A stretch of DNA of 64,000 nt from contig NZ_JARVTG010000001.1 of NCBI RefSeq assembly GCF_029846635.1, positions 2,423,001-2,487,000 of the forward strand, given 5' to 3'. The stretch comes from Pokkaliibacter sp. MBI-7 (GTDB taxonomy: Bacteria > Pseudomonadota > Gammaproteobacteria > Pseudomonadales > Balneatricaceae). Below are positions 1 through 8,276 of this stretch, in pieces. The notes under the pieces are model-generated. The model was not told the DNA's origin and did no database searches. It saw nothing but the letters and a program-made list of their open reading frames with translations. Within the stretch, counting starts at the first letter, position 1. Every line of letters starts with the position of its first letter. The translations under genes and the position numbers were made by a program.

Positions 1-11
1 GTTGAAGTTGC

Positions 12-2504
12 TCAAAATCCGGTCCCTGCGAAGCCGATATCCGGCGAGTTTAATAGTTCATCCCGTACACCCAGCAAAGGCAAAGTGTCTGCGCTCATAT
101 CCACTAGCGATAGCCGTGCAGTCCGTTGACTGAAAATCTTAAAAATTCTGACCATCTGGCCATAGACATCAAAGGACTCAATAATCTGCCTGATCTCGTT
201 GACCTGATGGTGAAATGTACCACTCAGGTGCTCCTCCCTGAACCGAACCATTTCAGCTTTTGCGCCGTTCACTTTTTCAATCACTGCTTCGGAGCCAGTA
301 GTGATCCAGGCGGGTTTGTCCAGTGCATCCATGATCAGTGATATCAGTTGCTCGGAGCGCAACTGATTCATACTCATCAAAGTCAGATAGTGATCTACCA
401 GCTCTGAGAATTGCTGTTTTACACCCACGGCTGGCAAAGCCGGGTTACGACAAAACACCCTGAAGACCCGATAGAAGCATAACCCCATAATGTCATTGGC
501 CAGCTTCATGGCACTGAGATCACAGGGCCTGTTCTGCTGACGCCGGTGATGCCGCAACGGCAGTGAGACCTTCTCGATCCGCCACCCCATGCATTCCGAC
601 ATGTAAAGTGCAGAAATAAAATCACTGCGCCGTGTATGACTAAGCGCGTTCTCTTTAGCAACAGAAGGAGAAAGATTGGGCACCTCGACCAGCAGATCCA
701 GATTCCGGTAAAGAGCGATGCCTCCACGACGAAAAGAAGACTGACCGGTCAATGTGCCCCACGCCTCAGGTGTTACCAGTAACGGACGCGTGATATTCGC
801 TTCTTCGTTCAGGTGACCAATATCCGTTAATAACCCCAACAGCCTTTCAGTATTATCACCGGCGTTCAGTGTGTCAGGGCTCTGCCAGAGGGCGGGCCAC
901 TCAAGGTGATCCGTACGGGCAGAGGACAAGTCGTAATAGTAATCATCCCGAGCACTCAACAGACTAAGCGGATCTTTTCGCCGCTCAGCCATGCCGCCCT
1001 GATCAAGGCTACTCATTTCATGCAATGAGTAATAGATATCCAGCAACTGAGTACGCATGGAGCTGTGGAAAGGTAAGGCGGGTGCATCAGAGTAGGCAGA
1101 GATCAACATATCCGCCGTTGAGGTTCGACTTAATCTGGCTATTTTTCCAAGGAAGTCGAGCTTCAGCGTAACTAGCTTTCCATCCTGCAGGGCAAGTGAC
1201 TCAAATTGCAGGTCATCATCCAGAATCAGGACATTGTCGATACCGCGCTGATGCCGGGTCATTTCCCAACAGAAAAACTGCAATAACGTTCTGGAGTAAG
1301 CAATGGATTTTTTATGAAGCGGCTCGCCCGCGAAGGTATCGCGGTACGGAAAGCGGAATCGACTTTCCCGTTGCTCCTGCAGATCGATAATACGCACTTG
1401 AAATAACTCAGGCGCCACATCGGCAACAACCTGCGCTATCGCCTCCTCATTCTCGCCATTGGTCAGTACCACATACTGACAATGACCGGCAAACTGCGGC
1501 TCCGCCCTGATCTGCGCTGACAGAGATAGCATCTGCTCACGCACATTTCTGGCAGAAGAAGACGCCACACCAATAATCAGCCTGATCGGTGCTTCACCAT
1601 GAAATGATTGCCACTCAACCTGAGCAGGACCAGCGCCGCTCTCTTGTGCAACGTGATATCCGAACAGGCGCGATGCACGCGACAACGATGCTTGCAGTAC
1701 CTCCGGAGCCATACGTGCCGAGTATTTGTTGTAGAACTGGTCCAGCCCCTGCCGCTTGCTCGCCGAACACAGGGTGACCCGATCCTGTCCCTGTGTATGA
1801 TGGCACCAGAGAGGCTCCTTATTCACCACGATAGGGATATTGCGCAACTGACAGCATTCCAGAACCCGAACCGCCAGATCCCTGTCCAGCGTACTGCGCA
1901 TGGACTCATCAAACCCACCAGCCTGCCAGAACAGCGTTGCATCAATAAAGGTGTTACTTCCCTGCCAGCCCGGGTTACCAACAAAAAACTGATTGATGGT
2001 CAAAGCATCAGCGCTGATCTCCAGCAACTCAAGGTCATGCGCCTTACGGTGAAAGCTCGACACCACTGCCGCAGCAGGTATCGCTCCTTGCTGGCTCAAG
2101 CGATAACACTCCGACAGATACGCTGGGTACCATTCATCATCGTCATCCAATATCGCCAGATACTGAAAAGCAGACTTATCCTGAGCTTTCCATGCGGTTT
2201 CCGCCCCCGTGTTCCACGCGCCAGAACCTGAGTGGCCCTGTGTGCGGTGATTACGAATCACCCTGGTGGGGAACCAGTGCTCGGGGATACCTTGCGGGAA
2301 CTGCTCTCTAAAGCTGAACTCTCGCAGCTGTTTGACGCCTTGCACGATAGCCTCATGCTCATAGTCACAACCGTTATCATCAACGATGTAGATACATAGA
2401 GGATTAACCCCTTGTTGTCTGAATACCGACAGTAGCGCACGCTCCAGCAGCAGTCGGGTACGCCGCTTGGCGGTCGCAATAATGACGACAACTGGAATAT
2501 TCAT
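12..2504 (-). CDS. Two-domain family 2-like glycosyltransferase
   Basis: An 830-residue cytoplasmic protein with two GT-A-like nucleotide-sugar domains. The first (about residues 1-290) opens with VVVIIATAKRR, carries IYIVDDNG near residue 40 and the acidic metal-binding run LDDDDEW at 119-124. The second (about 305-650) has a VLILDDDLQF motif near 425-434. The C-terminal ~170 residues are helical with no recognised motif. The frame stays open 48 nt further upstream, but ATG 2504 gives the typical N-terminus and an ATGA overlap with the stop of the NAT-like gene, implying coupled translation. It is the last gene of a five-gene operon visible here; further genes could lie left of base 1. Family membership is clear for domain 1 and inferred for domain 2. 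Donor and acceptor are unknown. Context suggests it glycosylates a small molecule or peptide rather than a standard envelope polymer, but that is inference. Confidence 0.75.
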   Translation of the reverse strand: MNIPVVVIIATAKRRTRLLLERALLSVFRQQGVNPLCIYIVDDNGCDYEHEAIVQGVKQLREFSFREQFPQGIPEHWFPTRVIRNHRTQGHSGSGAWNTGAETAWKAQDKSAFQYLAILDDDDEWYPAYLSECYRLSQQGAIPAAAVVSSFHRKAHDLELLEISADALTINQFFVGNPGWQGSNTFIDATLFWQAGGFDESMRSTLDRDLAVRVLECCQLRNIPIVVNKEPLWCHHTQGQDRVTLCSASKRQGLDQFYNKYSARMAPEVLQASLSRASRLFGYHVAQESGAGPAQVEWQSFHGEAPIRLIIGVASSSARNVREQMLSLSAQIRAEPQFAGHCQYVVLTNGENEEAIAQVVADVAPELFQVRIIDLQEQRESRFRFPYRDTFAGEPLHKKSIAYSRTLLQFFCWEMTRHQRGIDNVLILDDDLQFESLALQDGKLVTLKLDFLGKIARLSRTSTADMLISAYSDAPALPFHSSMRTQLLDIYYSLHEMSSLDQGGMAERRKDPLSLLSARDDYYYDLSSARTDHLEWPALWQSPDTLNAGDNTERLLGLLTDIGHLNEEANITRPLLVTPEAWGTLTGQSSFRRGGIALYRNLDLLVEVPNLSPSVAKENALSHTRRSDFISALYMSECMGWRIEKVSLPLRHHRRQQNRPCDLSAMKLANDIMGLCFYRVFRVFCRNPALPAVGVKQQFSELVDHYLTLMSMNQLRSEQLISLIMDALDKPAWITTGSEAVIEKVNGAKAEMVRFREEHLSGTFHHQVNEIRQIIESFDVYGQMVRIFKIFSQRTARLSLVDMSADTLPLLGVRDELLNSPDIGFAGTGF

Positions 2505-3238
2505 ATAAAGCGCCCCGACCTTGCTCGCGTGTACCTGACAGATAACGCACAAGCAGGGTCTGCCAGCGTCACACCAAAGTAAGTTTCAAGTGCAGCGACC
2601 TGATCGCCCCACTCAGGCAAAGCGATCGTTACCACCTCGTTATGGGGCTGATAGATCCTGAGTCGGTCTTTTTTCAGAAAAACAAAGGCGTCTCCAAGCA
2701 CCTGAGCAAAGCGGATTCCATCCATAAAGGGATATTCCGTCGCGCCGTCAAACCGGTGTTTGATCTTTTGCAGAACAAGATGCTCATCGCTCAGCGTGAG
2801 AGGAATCCGCAACGAGAGAGACTGGCGCCCTTCTTTACGTTGATAAATCTCCAGCCACTCGCCCCGCCGACGGCTTGAAAACTCGATGCCATACGCAGAA
2901 TAGACAGCGTCTCCGGCAGCTGGAAATAAACGCACGCTTGGCCAAGCGTTACCCACATCAGCAAAGTAGCGCTCGCCGGCAAGATCCAGCACCAGCACCC
3001 GATGACAGTTAACACCATTGATAAAAGCACTATGCAGCCGGGCAGCAATACTCTGAGTTTTTAAACGGTCACGAAACGCCAGTACCTTATCGGAGCAGGT
3101 ACCGCCACTCGACAGCGGGTTCACTAATAAGTCAGGTGCTGAGATGCCGAGATAGAACAGGTTATGAAACGGCACCGTGCTGAACTCCTCCAGCATGAGC
3201 TGGTGAACCGTATTGAGGAGAGAGTTACCGGCAGTCAT
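2501..3238 (-). CDS. Arylamine N-acetyltransferase-like (NAT fold) protein
   Basis: 245 residues. The NAT catalytic triad is visible: Cys48 in SGGTCSDK, His79 in NCHRVLVLD and Asp94 in FADVGNAWPS. The 15-residue His-Asp spacing equals that of characterised NATs, and the PFHNL segment before the Cys also fits. NATs transfer acyl groups from CoA to arylamines or hydrazines; relatives in natural-product clusters act as amide synthases that release or cyclise an acyl chain. The gene overlaps its upstream neighbour (asparagine-synthetase-like) and its downstream neighbour (glycosyltransferase) by ATGA junctions, so all three are probably translated in a coupled way. Sequence outside the triad is divergent and the C-terminal third is not obviously typical, so the substrate and even the acyl donor cannot be predicted. 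The triad supports an active enzyme rather than a decayed one. Confidence 0.72.
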   Translation of the reverse strand: MTAGNSLLNTVHQLMLEEFSTVPFHNLFYLGISAPDLLVNPLSSGGTCSDKVLAFRDRLKTQSIAARLHSAFINGVNCHRVLVLDLAGERYFADVGNAWPSVRLFPAAGDAVYSAYGIEFSSRRRGEWLEIYQRKEGRQSLSLRIPLTLSDEHLVLQKIKHRFDGATEYPFMDGIRFAQVLGDAFVFLKKDRLRIYQPHNEVVTIALPEWGDQVAALETYFGVTLADPACALSVRYTRARSGRFI

Positions 3239-4734
3239 CGGTGCTCACTACCCCGCCGATCAATCAGGGCATCCATTACCGGATACGCAGAGAAATACGG
3301 ATGCTCATCCAGCGCCGGGTAGCAACGGGAAAACTGCGTACGCCAAATGGCTTTCAGCGCCTCACGCTCTGACGCGTGATACTGACGCAGGTGCCCGACC
3401 ACGCGCTGACGCATACCACTGCCCACATCACAGGAAACCTTAGGCCGCCAGAGAATTTCAGGAGGAAGCGTTCCTTCCATGGCCAGACGTAAGATCAGTT
3501 TATTGCTCTTTTCAGTCGCTGAGCGCCGGTACAGATCACCGTGAGCCAGCGCCAGCGCCCAAGCCACCAGCTCACGATCCATAAATGGACAGCGCGTTTC
3601 TATACCATGAGCCATGCAGGTTAAATCCACACGACGCAGTTCAGTGTTACGCAAATCAGCGAGCAGCTGCTGACGAGTTTCCTGCCAGGGCGCATCAGCA
3701 GCCAGATGGTGGTAACCACCAAAGAGTTCATCGGCCCCTTCGCCCGAGAGCACCACCTTCAGGCCGTCTTTTCTCGCCGCCTGTGCCAGCAAATAAGTGC
3801 ACAACCCATTACTGATCACCGAAGGGTTATAGCTTTCGGTGGTGTAAACGAGCCTACGGATCAGCGTATCCAGCTCATCGGCGGCGGGCAGCGGAACAAC
3901 ACGCAAAGTGGTCAGTTTGAGCTGATCCGCCAGCAGCTGAACGTAATGCTCATCCTCGGCACTGCCTGACGATAAGGTGTAATACACCACATTCTGACGT
4001 TGCGCATGGACCAGAGCCGTCACAATCGAACTATCCAGCCCACCACTGAGAAAAACTCCGAAGGGATCCTGCGCGGCAGGCAGTCGTTTATTGACCGCCG
4101 TTGTCAATAACCGGCGCAATGAAGCCAGCTTGTCGGAAACAGACATCGCCTGCGCCGCTGGGGCCTGAGGAATAACCTCATTGCTCACCAGCTGGGTTAA
4201 CTCGCCGGTCTGCAGATCCAGCCGACTTAACCCTGACGGCACTTCCTGAAAATGGTCGACCTGGCCCACTGCCTTTAGCTCACTGCAGATAAACAGTTCG
4301 CTGCCAGAACGCCCGACAAACAGAGGCTTTTTACCCAACGGATCACGCAGACAATAGAGGTGATGGGTATGGGCGTCGTAAAGCACACCAGCAAAAAAAC
4401 CATCCAGCGCAGTGATGGCGTCCAGCCCGCGCTGATGGATCAGCGCCGGAATGACGTGGCAGTCATTAGATGAGGCTAGCGCCAGCGCATAGCAGTCGCG
4501 CAGTTCAGGCGCATTGAATATTTCGCCATTGATCGCACTGACGAGGTTTTCATACACGACAGGCTGCCCACCGGCAGGCGAAGGGTCATTGATCGACAAC
4601 CGGGCAAAGCCAATGGATACCGCGCCCTGCTGCCAGATCAGGCGGGCATCCGGCCCACGATGGCTCAGCCGCTGCAGGCACGCCGGTAAGCGCTCTGCAG
4701 CGGCAGGGCCAGCCAGCAGAATTACGCCGCACAT
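3235..4734 (-). CDS. Glutamine-dependent asparagine synthetase-like amidotransferase
   Basis: 499 residues, about 50-130 shorter than many AsnB proteins. It begins MCGVI, so the Ntn-type glutaminase nucleophile Cys2 is available. RLSHRGPDA and INGEIFN mark the glutamine-binding domain (1-190). The synthetase domain has the PP-loop SGGLDSS at 230-236, which activates a carboxylate with ATP, and GEGADELFGGYH further on. These enzymes form an amide from an aspartate-type carboxylate; paralogues in biosynthetic clusters amidate or cyclise other substrates (lasso peptide and beta-lactam cyclases are examples, although cyclases usually lose Cys2). The gene overlaps the M20 peptidase upstream by 13 nt and the NAT-like gene downstream by 4 nt. 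It lies in an unknown five-gene operon rather than alone as housekeeping asnB usually does, so a dedicated amidation step in that pathway is my inference. Confidence 0.85.
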   Translation of the reverse strand: MCGVILLAGPAAAERLPACLQRLSHRGPDARLIWQQGAVSIGFARLSINDPSPAGGQPVVYENLVSAINGEIFNAPELRDCYALALASSNDCHVIPALIHQRGLDAITALDGFFAGVLYDAHTHHLYCLRDPLGKKPLFVGRSGSELFICSELKAVGQVDHFQEVPSGLSRLDLQTGELTQLVSNEVIPQAPAAQAMSVSDKLASLRRLLTTAVNKRLPAAQDPFGVFLSGGLDSSIVTALVHAQRQNVVYYTLSSGSAEDEHYVQLLADQLKLTTLRVVPLPAADELDTLIRRLVYTTESYNPSVISNGLCTYLLAQAARKDGLKVVLSGEGADELFGGYHHLAADAPWQETRQQLLADLRNTELRRVDLTCMAHGIETRCPFMDRELVAWALALAHGDLYRRSATEKSNKLILRLAMEGTLPPEILWRPKVSCDVGSGMRQRVVGHLRQYHASEREALKAIWRTQFSRCYPALDEHPYFSAYPVMDALIDRRGSEHR

Positions 4735-5606
4735 GTGCGCAGGCGCTCTTCCATAGCGTGAATCGTCCAGCGCAGAAAACGGTCAAACACCTGATGATAC
4801 TGCTGCAGTAACGCACAGCTCATGGACTCGTTATCGCGATGAATCCGCGCCTGATAATCATTGGGACCAAAACCAAGATACAGCGCTGTGGCGGGCAAAT
4901 TACCCACCATGGGGCAAGGGCCAAACTTGCTCAGGGTGCGATTCTCGAAACGGCCTGCACCAGCAAACAGCGCTGTATTGAGCGAGCTCAACAGCGCCTC
5001 TTGCCCATCGTGCTGCGCAGGGTCTTCCAGCCCTGAGCGATAGAAAATCAACGGCACACCGTCACGCACATAGCCCGTTTCTTCCAGGCAGATAAACGCA
5101 TTGACGGAAGCCAGCACCTCCGGCAATCGCTGATGCGCCAGTGGTGATCCCACTTCTTCTTCACCCTGAATCAGCCACACCAGATTGGGGAGTGATTCCC
5201 CCTGTCGGATACGGGCCTCCAGCACCGCCAGACGCGCCAGCAGCACTGCCTTGTTGTCGGCTATCCCTCGGGCCCATAAGCGCTGATCACGCTCGGTCAG
5301 GGTAAACGGAGGCGACTGCCACTGTTCGGATGCGCCAATGGCCTCTACGTCATAGTGGTTGTAGAGCACCAGTGCCGGGCCGGCATCCTGCAGCCGTTTC
5401 GCGATAATCAGCGGCTGGTCGGTCTGCCCGGTGCCTGCAACCTCCACCTCAAACCCCACTGCTGACAGGCGTTGCTGCAGTAATGCCACCACATCACGAT
5501 TCGCTGCCGCGTTACCACTGACCGACTCCATGGCGATCAGTGCAGCCAGCGCGTGCAGGAAATGACCGCTATCCGCCGCCCTACTTTCGGTATCAGAGCT
5601 CGCCAT
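4722..5606 (-). CDS. Minimal M20-family metallopeptidase
   Basis: 294 residues, against roughly 370-480 for usual M20 members (ArgE, DapE, carnosinase, CPG2). Di-zinc and catalytic positions are visible in order: His84 and Asp86 in YNHYDVEAIG, Asp117 in RGIADNKA, the EE pair in QGEEEVGS (149-150), Glu175/176 in CLEETG and a C-terminal His256 in ARIHRDNES. The stretch between CLEE and the final His is only about 80 residues, so the separate dimerisation (lid) domain appears largely deleted. The enzyme would hydrolyse an amide bond of a small peptide, N-acyl amino acid or similar compound in the cytoplasm. It overlaps the SLOG-kinase gene by 14 nt and the amidotransferase by 13 nt. Pairing a hydrolase with an amide-forming enzyme suggests deprotection or maturation of an intermediate, which is inference only. 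Confidence 0.8.
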   Translation of the reverse strand: MASSDTESRAADSGHFLHALAALIAMESVSGNAAANRDVVALLQQRLSAVGFEVEVAGTGQTDQPLIIAKRLQDAGPALVLYNHYDVEAIGASEQWQSPPFTLTERDQRLWARGIADNKAVLLARLAVLEARIRQGESLPNLVWLIQGEEEVGSPLAHQRLPEVLASVNAFICLEETGYVRDGVPLIFYRSGLEDPAQHDGQEALLSSLNTALFAGAGRFENRTLSKFGPCPMVGNLPATALYLGFGPNDYQARIHRDNESMSCALLQQYHQVFDRFLRWTIHAMEERLRTCAA

Positions 5607-6846
5607 GGATGACCTCCTTGTAAAAATCCTTGAATAACTGCCCTACCTGCTCGGCCGTCAGACGGGCTCCCTTATCGTCATCCACCGGCATAAAACCATC
5701 ATGATCATTGGTATGACTGCACATGGCCTTAAAACGAGGGTGCTGACTGAAATAAACAGTTAAAAATGCGCGCTTACACATACTCATGAACATGGCGTCG
5801 CTGAACGGCATCAGATCACGGCCAATATCAATAAACACCAGTTGCTGACCCGGCGTAACGCGGAAGTTATCGGCTTTGACATTACTAAGACACACACCCG
5901 CCTGATGCATGGCGCGCAAAAAGCTCACCATCTGCGCCGGTTCGTCCCCCAAATAAGGGCTGGAATCAAAGCGGGGATAATGCACCACCAGCCACTCACC
6001 CTTGTGCACACCAAAGCGCGGTAACGGCGAATCGTGGCGGGAGTGGGAAGCGTTCAGTTGCGCGGCCATCTGGCTCAGATGGCTAAAGAGCAGCTGGGTG
6101 AAGTCAGTCCGGTAAAACACCTTGAAAATATGAGTGCCGCAGGCAAACACCGTGCCCTCGGAACCCTGCCCTAATACGTCAAAGGGCTGACCCTGAATCA
6201 GCGTGCTAAAGCTATGCTCAAGGTAAGACTGCAACAGGGTGATATCCTGCGGCGAATGGCGCTGATGGGGCTGGGCAGGCCCACCGCCACTGCGTTGAAT
6301 TCCCTGAAAGGGAGCCTGATCACGCACGTGCAGCTGTGCCAGAAAATCCTCCAGCGCCTGCAAGGAGCCCGGCACCGCAATGGCGTCATCACGGCGCTGA
6401 TCCAGTGCCAGCGAATTCAGACGCTGATGCCAGCCCTCCTCGCCCATACAGGCAATCGGCTTTTGCATCTGCCAGGCCAGCGCGATCTCCGACAATGTCC
6501 CCGAGCCACCGTCCAGCGCGATCACCGCATCACAGGCCGACATCAGCACCGCATTACGCGCCACCCCAAGCCCGGTAGGCAAGGCAATATCAATAAAGGG
6601 ATTGGCCTCGGTTTTCTGGTACGACGGCAACACGCCAATAATATCGCCCGGGCAGTAATGGGCAGACTCACGCGCGCCCTGCGAGGCATACCTCATCACC
6701 CCACCCATACCGCCACTGATCAAACGGCAGCCAGCATCGATAATCTGTCGGCCGACCGCCAGCGCCAGCGCTTTCTGCACCTCGGATAAGCCATCACTGG
6801 CCGAGCCGATCACTGCGATTTGCAAACGTTGGGGGATGGCCGTCAT
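5593..6846 (-). CDS. SLOG/LOG domain fused to a protein-kinase-like domain
   Basis: 417 residues with two parts. Residues 1-170 are a SLOG/LOG (lysine-decarboxylase-like) Rossmann domain: IAVIGSASDG, SGGMGGVMRYA near 44-54, and the signature LDGGSGTLSE at 111-120, the LOG motif with Asp replacing the usual Pro. LOG enzymes remove ribose phosphate from nucleotides; other SLOG domains bind nucleotide signals. Residues 220-417 look like a compact kinase: glycine loop LGQGSEGTVF (225-234), candidate Lys242 in IFKVF, a catalytic-loop-like SNVKADNF (321-328) where HxD is replaced, and FIDIG (338-342) in place of DFG. The ATG is preceded by GGGAGGGCGGT, a strong ribosome site. It is first of the five-gene operon. 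The fusion suggests phosphorylation or sensing linked to a nucleotide-derived metabolite. I do not recognise this architecture from a characterised protein. Confidence 0.7.
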   Translation of the reverse strand: MTAIPQRLQIAVIGSASDGLSEVQKALALAVGRQIIDAGCRLISGGMGGVMRYASQGARESAHYCPGDIIGVLPSYQKTEANPFIDIALPTGLGVARNAVLMSACDAVIALDGGSGTLSEIALAWQMQKPIACMGEEGWHQRLNSLALDQRRDDAIAVPGSLQALEDFLAQLHVRDQAPFQGIQRSGGGPAQPHQRHSPQDITLLQSYLEHSFSTLIQGQPFDVLGQGSEGTVFACGTHIFKVFYRTDFTQLLFSHLSQMAAQLNASHSRHDSPLPRFGVHKGEWLVVHYPRFDSSPYLGDEPAQMVSFLRAMHQAGVCLSNVKADNFRVTPGQQLVFIDIGRDLMPFSDAMFMSMCKRAFLTVYFSQHPRFKAMCSHTNDHDGFMPVDDDKGARLTAEQVGQLFKDFYKEVIHGEL

Positions 6847-6953
6847 ACCGCCCTCCCTGACACACAGGCAGCGTATCGGGATGCGCGTATAAAATAGGTA
6901 CTCACTCTCCGGCCTGCCGGAAAACCAGTCTCTTCCTTGATGTGGGTCATGGG
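6847..6953 (-). promoter_or_regulatory. Leader of the five-gene operon
   Basis: This 107-nt gap separates the hsdS stop from the SLOG-kinase start. Read on the minus strand it holds a short GC palindrome (CCGGC-N2-GCCGG at about 6909-6920), an AT-rich TATTTTATAC at about 6888-6897 that could serve as a -10 region, and the strong ribosome site at about 6849-6859. No good -35 was found, so whether the operon has its own promoter or is read through from hsdMS is undecided. Confidence 0.3.
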
Positions 6954-8276
6954 TTAACTCACCTCGTCTAACGTCTGCTCGGCGTCGGGGATGGAAAGCT
7001 GGCCGGAGAGCAGTTTGGGGAGCAGGGAGTCGCGGAGGTTGGCTAATGATTTACATTGCTCATCATTGTCATAATTTTTTGAGTAGCAAGCTGAAACGAA
7101 TTTATCGTAAGCCGCAATAACCCCAGCTGACGGCAATAGCGCGCTTACGTTATGCACATAGTTTCTATTAAGAGTTGGCACAGCAGAGCCAGAGTTATAT
7201 TTTTCCAAATCCATAGACTTCAACAAATAAAAGGCGTGATACGGTGAAGAACGCCGGAATTCTTTTACCCAAAGCGTGGTATTCAGTGGCCAAAAGTCTG
7301 TTTCTACAAAACAGACCTCGCCCAGTTTTCCGCTTCGGCCTGTTGTAATTCCTGGCCCCGAAACCTTGAATTCATTATGTGTTCCATCTTGGCCAGAGGC
7401 AGCCATCAAAGGATACTCACCATCAGTTCGTGCATTTTTTGGCAAATCAAATCCACGCTGAAGTACTAATAAATCTTCTATAACACCAACCCCCCACCCC
7501 TCCGGCACCCAGCCCATTTCTTCCGTCAATACAAACGCATTCGGGAACAGTGACTGAATATCGGCGGGCAAGGTGGAGGTGCGCGCAGTAGCGCCACGCG
7601 CCAGCAGTTCACGGCGGCGTTCGGCGCGGGCTTGCAGCTCGTCGGGGATGTCATTTCCGGCGGCAAGGGCATTGTCGATCACCGGGTCAAAATCCACAAA
7701 CCAGCTTTTAAACAATGCCTGCGCCATGGATTCGAGGGTGGTATTGATCTGGCGGTTCAGGGCTGTTTTATCATCCAGCGATTTCAGCACACTTGCTATC
7801 CACCGCTGAATTGCCAAGCTTGGGGTGGGAATTTTGAATCCGCGAAGATCTGGCAGCCGAATATTGCTAACCGTCGTGCCGGTTCCTTCACTCCAGCTAA
7901 TTTGATGCTGAACGTAGGGGCTTTGGATCACGAATAATAAATAATCAGGGTCGATTAAATCGCTGTTTGCTCGGATCAGAACCATGCGCTGCCCCAAACA
8001 ACAGCGTAATCCTTCGGGAATCTTGCATACTTCACCCATTGGAGCCTCGCGGGTTAACACCAGGTCTCCCGCTGTCGGCACTGCTCGTTTAATTCGAGCT
8101 TCGTAACCCTCTTCCGTTGTGTAACTAGGATCGGATAAATCCAAACGACCGTTACGAATATATTGATTACGCAGTACTACGACGCCCTGATCTGTCCATT
8201 TTGGCGTTGAGTGAGGGCAATCAACAATCAACTCACAGAGTTCTTCGAGAGGATATTCCGGCCATTCACCCAACAT
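6954..8276 (-). CDS. hsdS: Type I restriction-modification specificity subunit S
   Basis: 440 residues with the repeated HsdS layout. Target-recognition domain 1 covers about 1-150 and ends in LPDLRGFKIPTPSLAIQRWI. The central conserved helical region follows (150-215, containing LDDKTALNRQIN and MAQALFKSWFVDFDPV). Target-recognition domain 2 covers about 250-390, and a distal conserved helix ends in LRDSLLPKLLSGQLSIP. The two TRDs determine the two halves of a bipartite DNA target, and the subunit assembles with two HsdM to form the methyltransferase. The start overlaps the end of hsdM by 11 nt, the usual arrangement. No hsdR follows: the next gene downstream is the SLOG-kinase of an unrelated operon. 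The target sequence cannot be read from the protein alone. Confidence 0.92.
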   Translation of the reverse strand: MLGEWPEYPLEELCELIVDCPHSTPKWTDQGVVVLRNQYIRNGRLDLSDPSYTTEEGYEARIKRAVPTAGDLVLTREAPMGEVCKIPEGLRCCLGQRMVLIRANSDLIDPDYLLFVIQSPYVQHQISWSEGTGTTVSNIRLPDLRGFKIPTPSLAIQRWIASVLKSLDDKTALNRQINTTLESMAQALFKSWFVDFDPVIDNALAAGNDIPDELQARAERRRELLARGATARTSTLPADIQSLFPNAFVLTEEMGWVPEGWGVGVIEDLLVLQRGFDLPKNARTDGEYPLMAASGQDGTHNEFKVSGPGITTGRSGKLGEVCFVETDFWPLNTTLWVKEFRRSSPYHAFYLLKSMDLEKYNSGSAVPTLNRNYVHNVSALLPSAGVIAAYDKFVSACYSKNYDNDEQCKSLANLRDSLLPKLLSGQLSIPDAEQTLDEVS

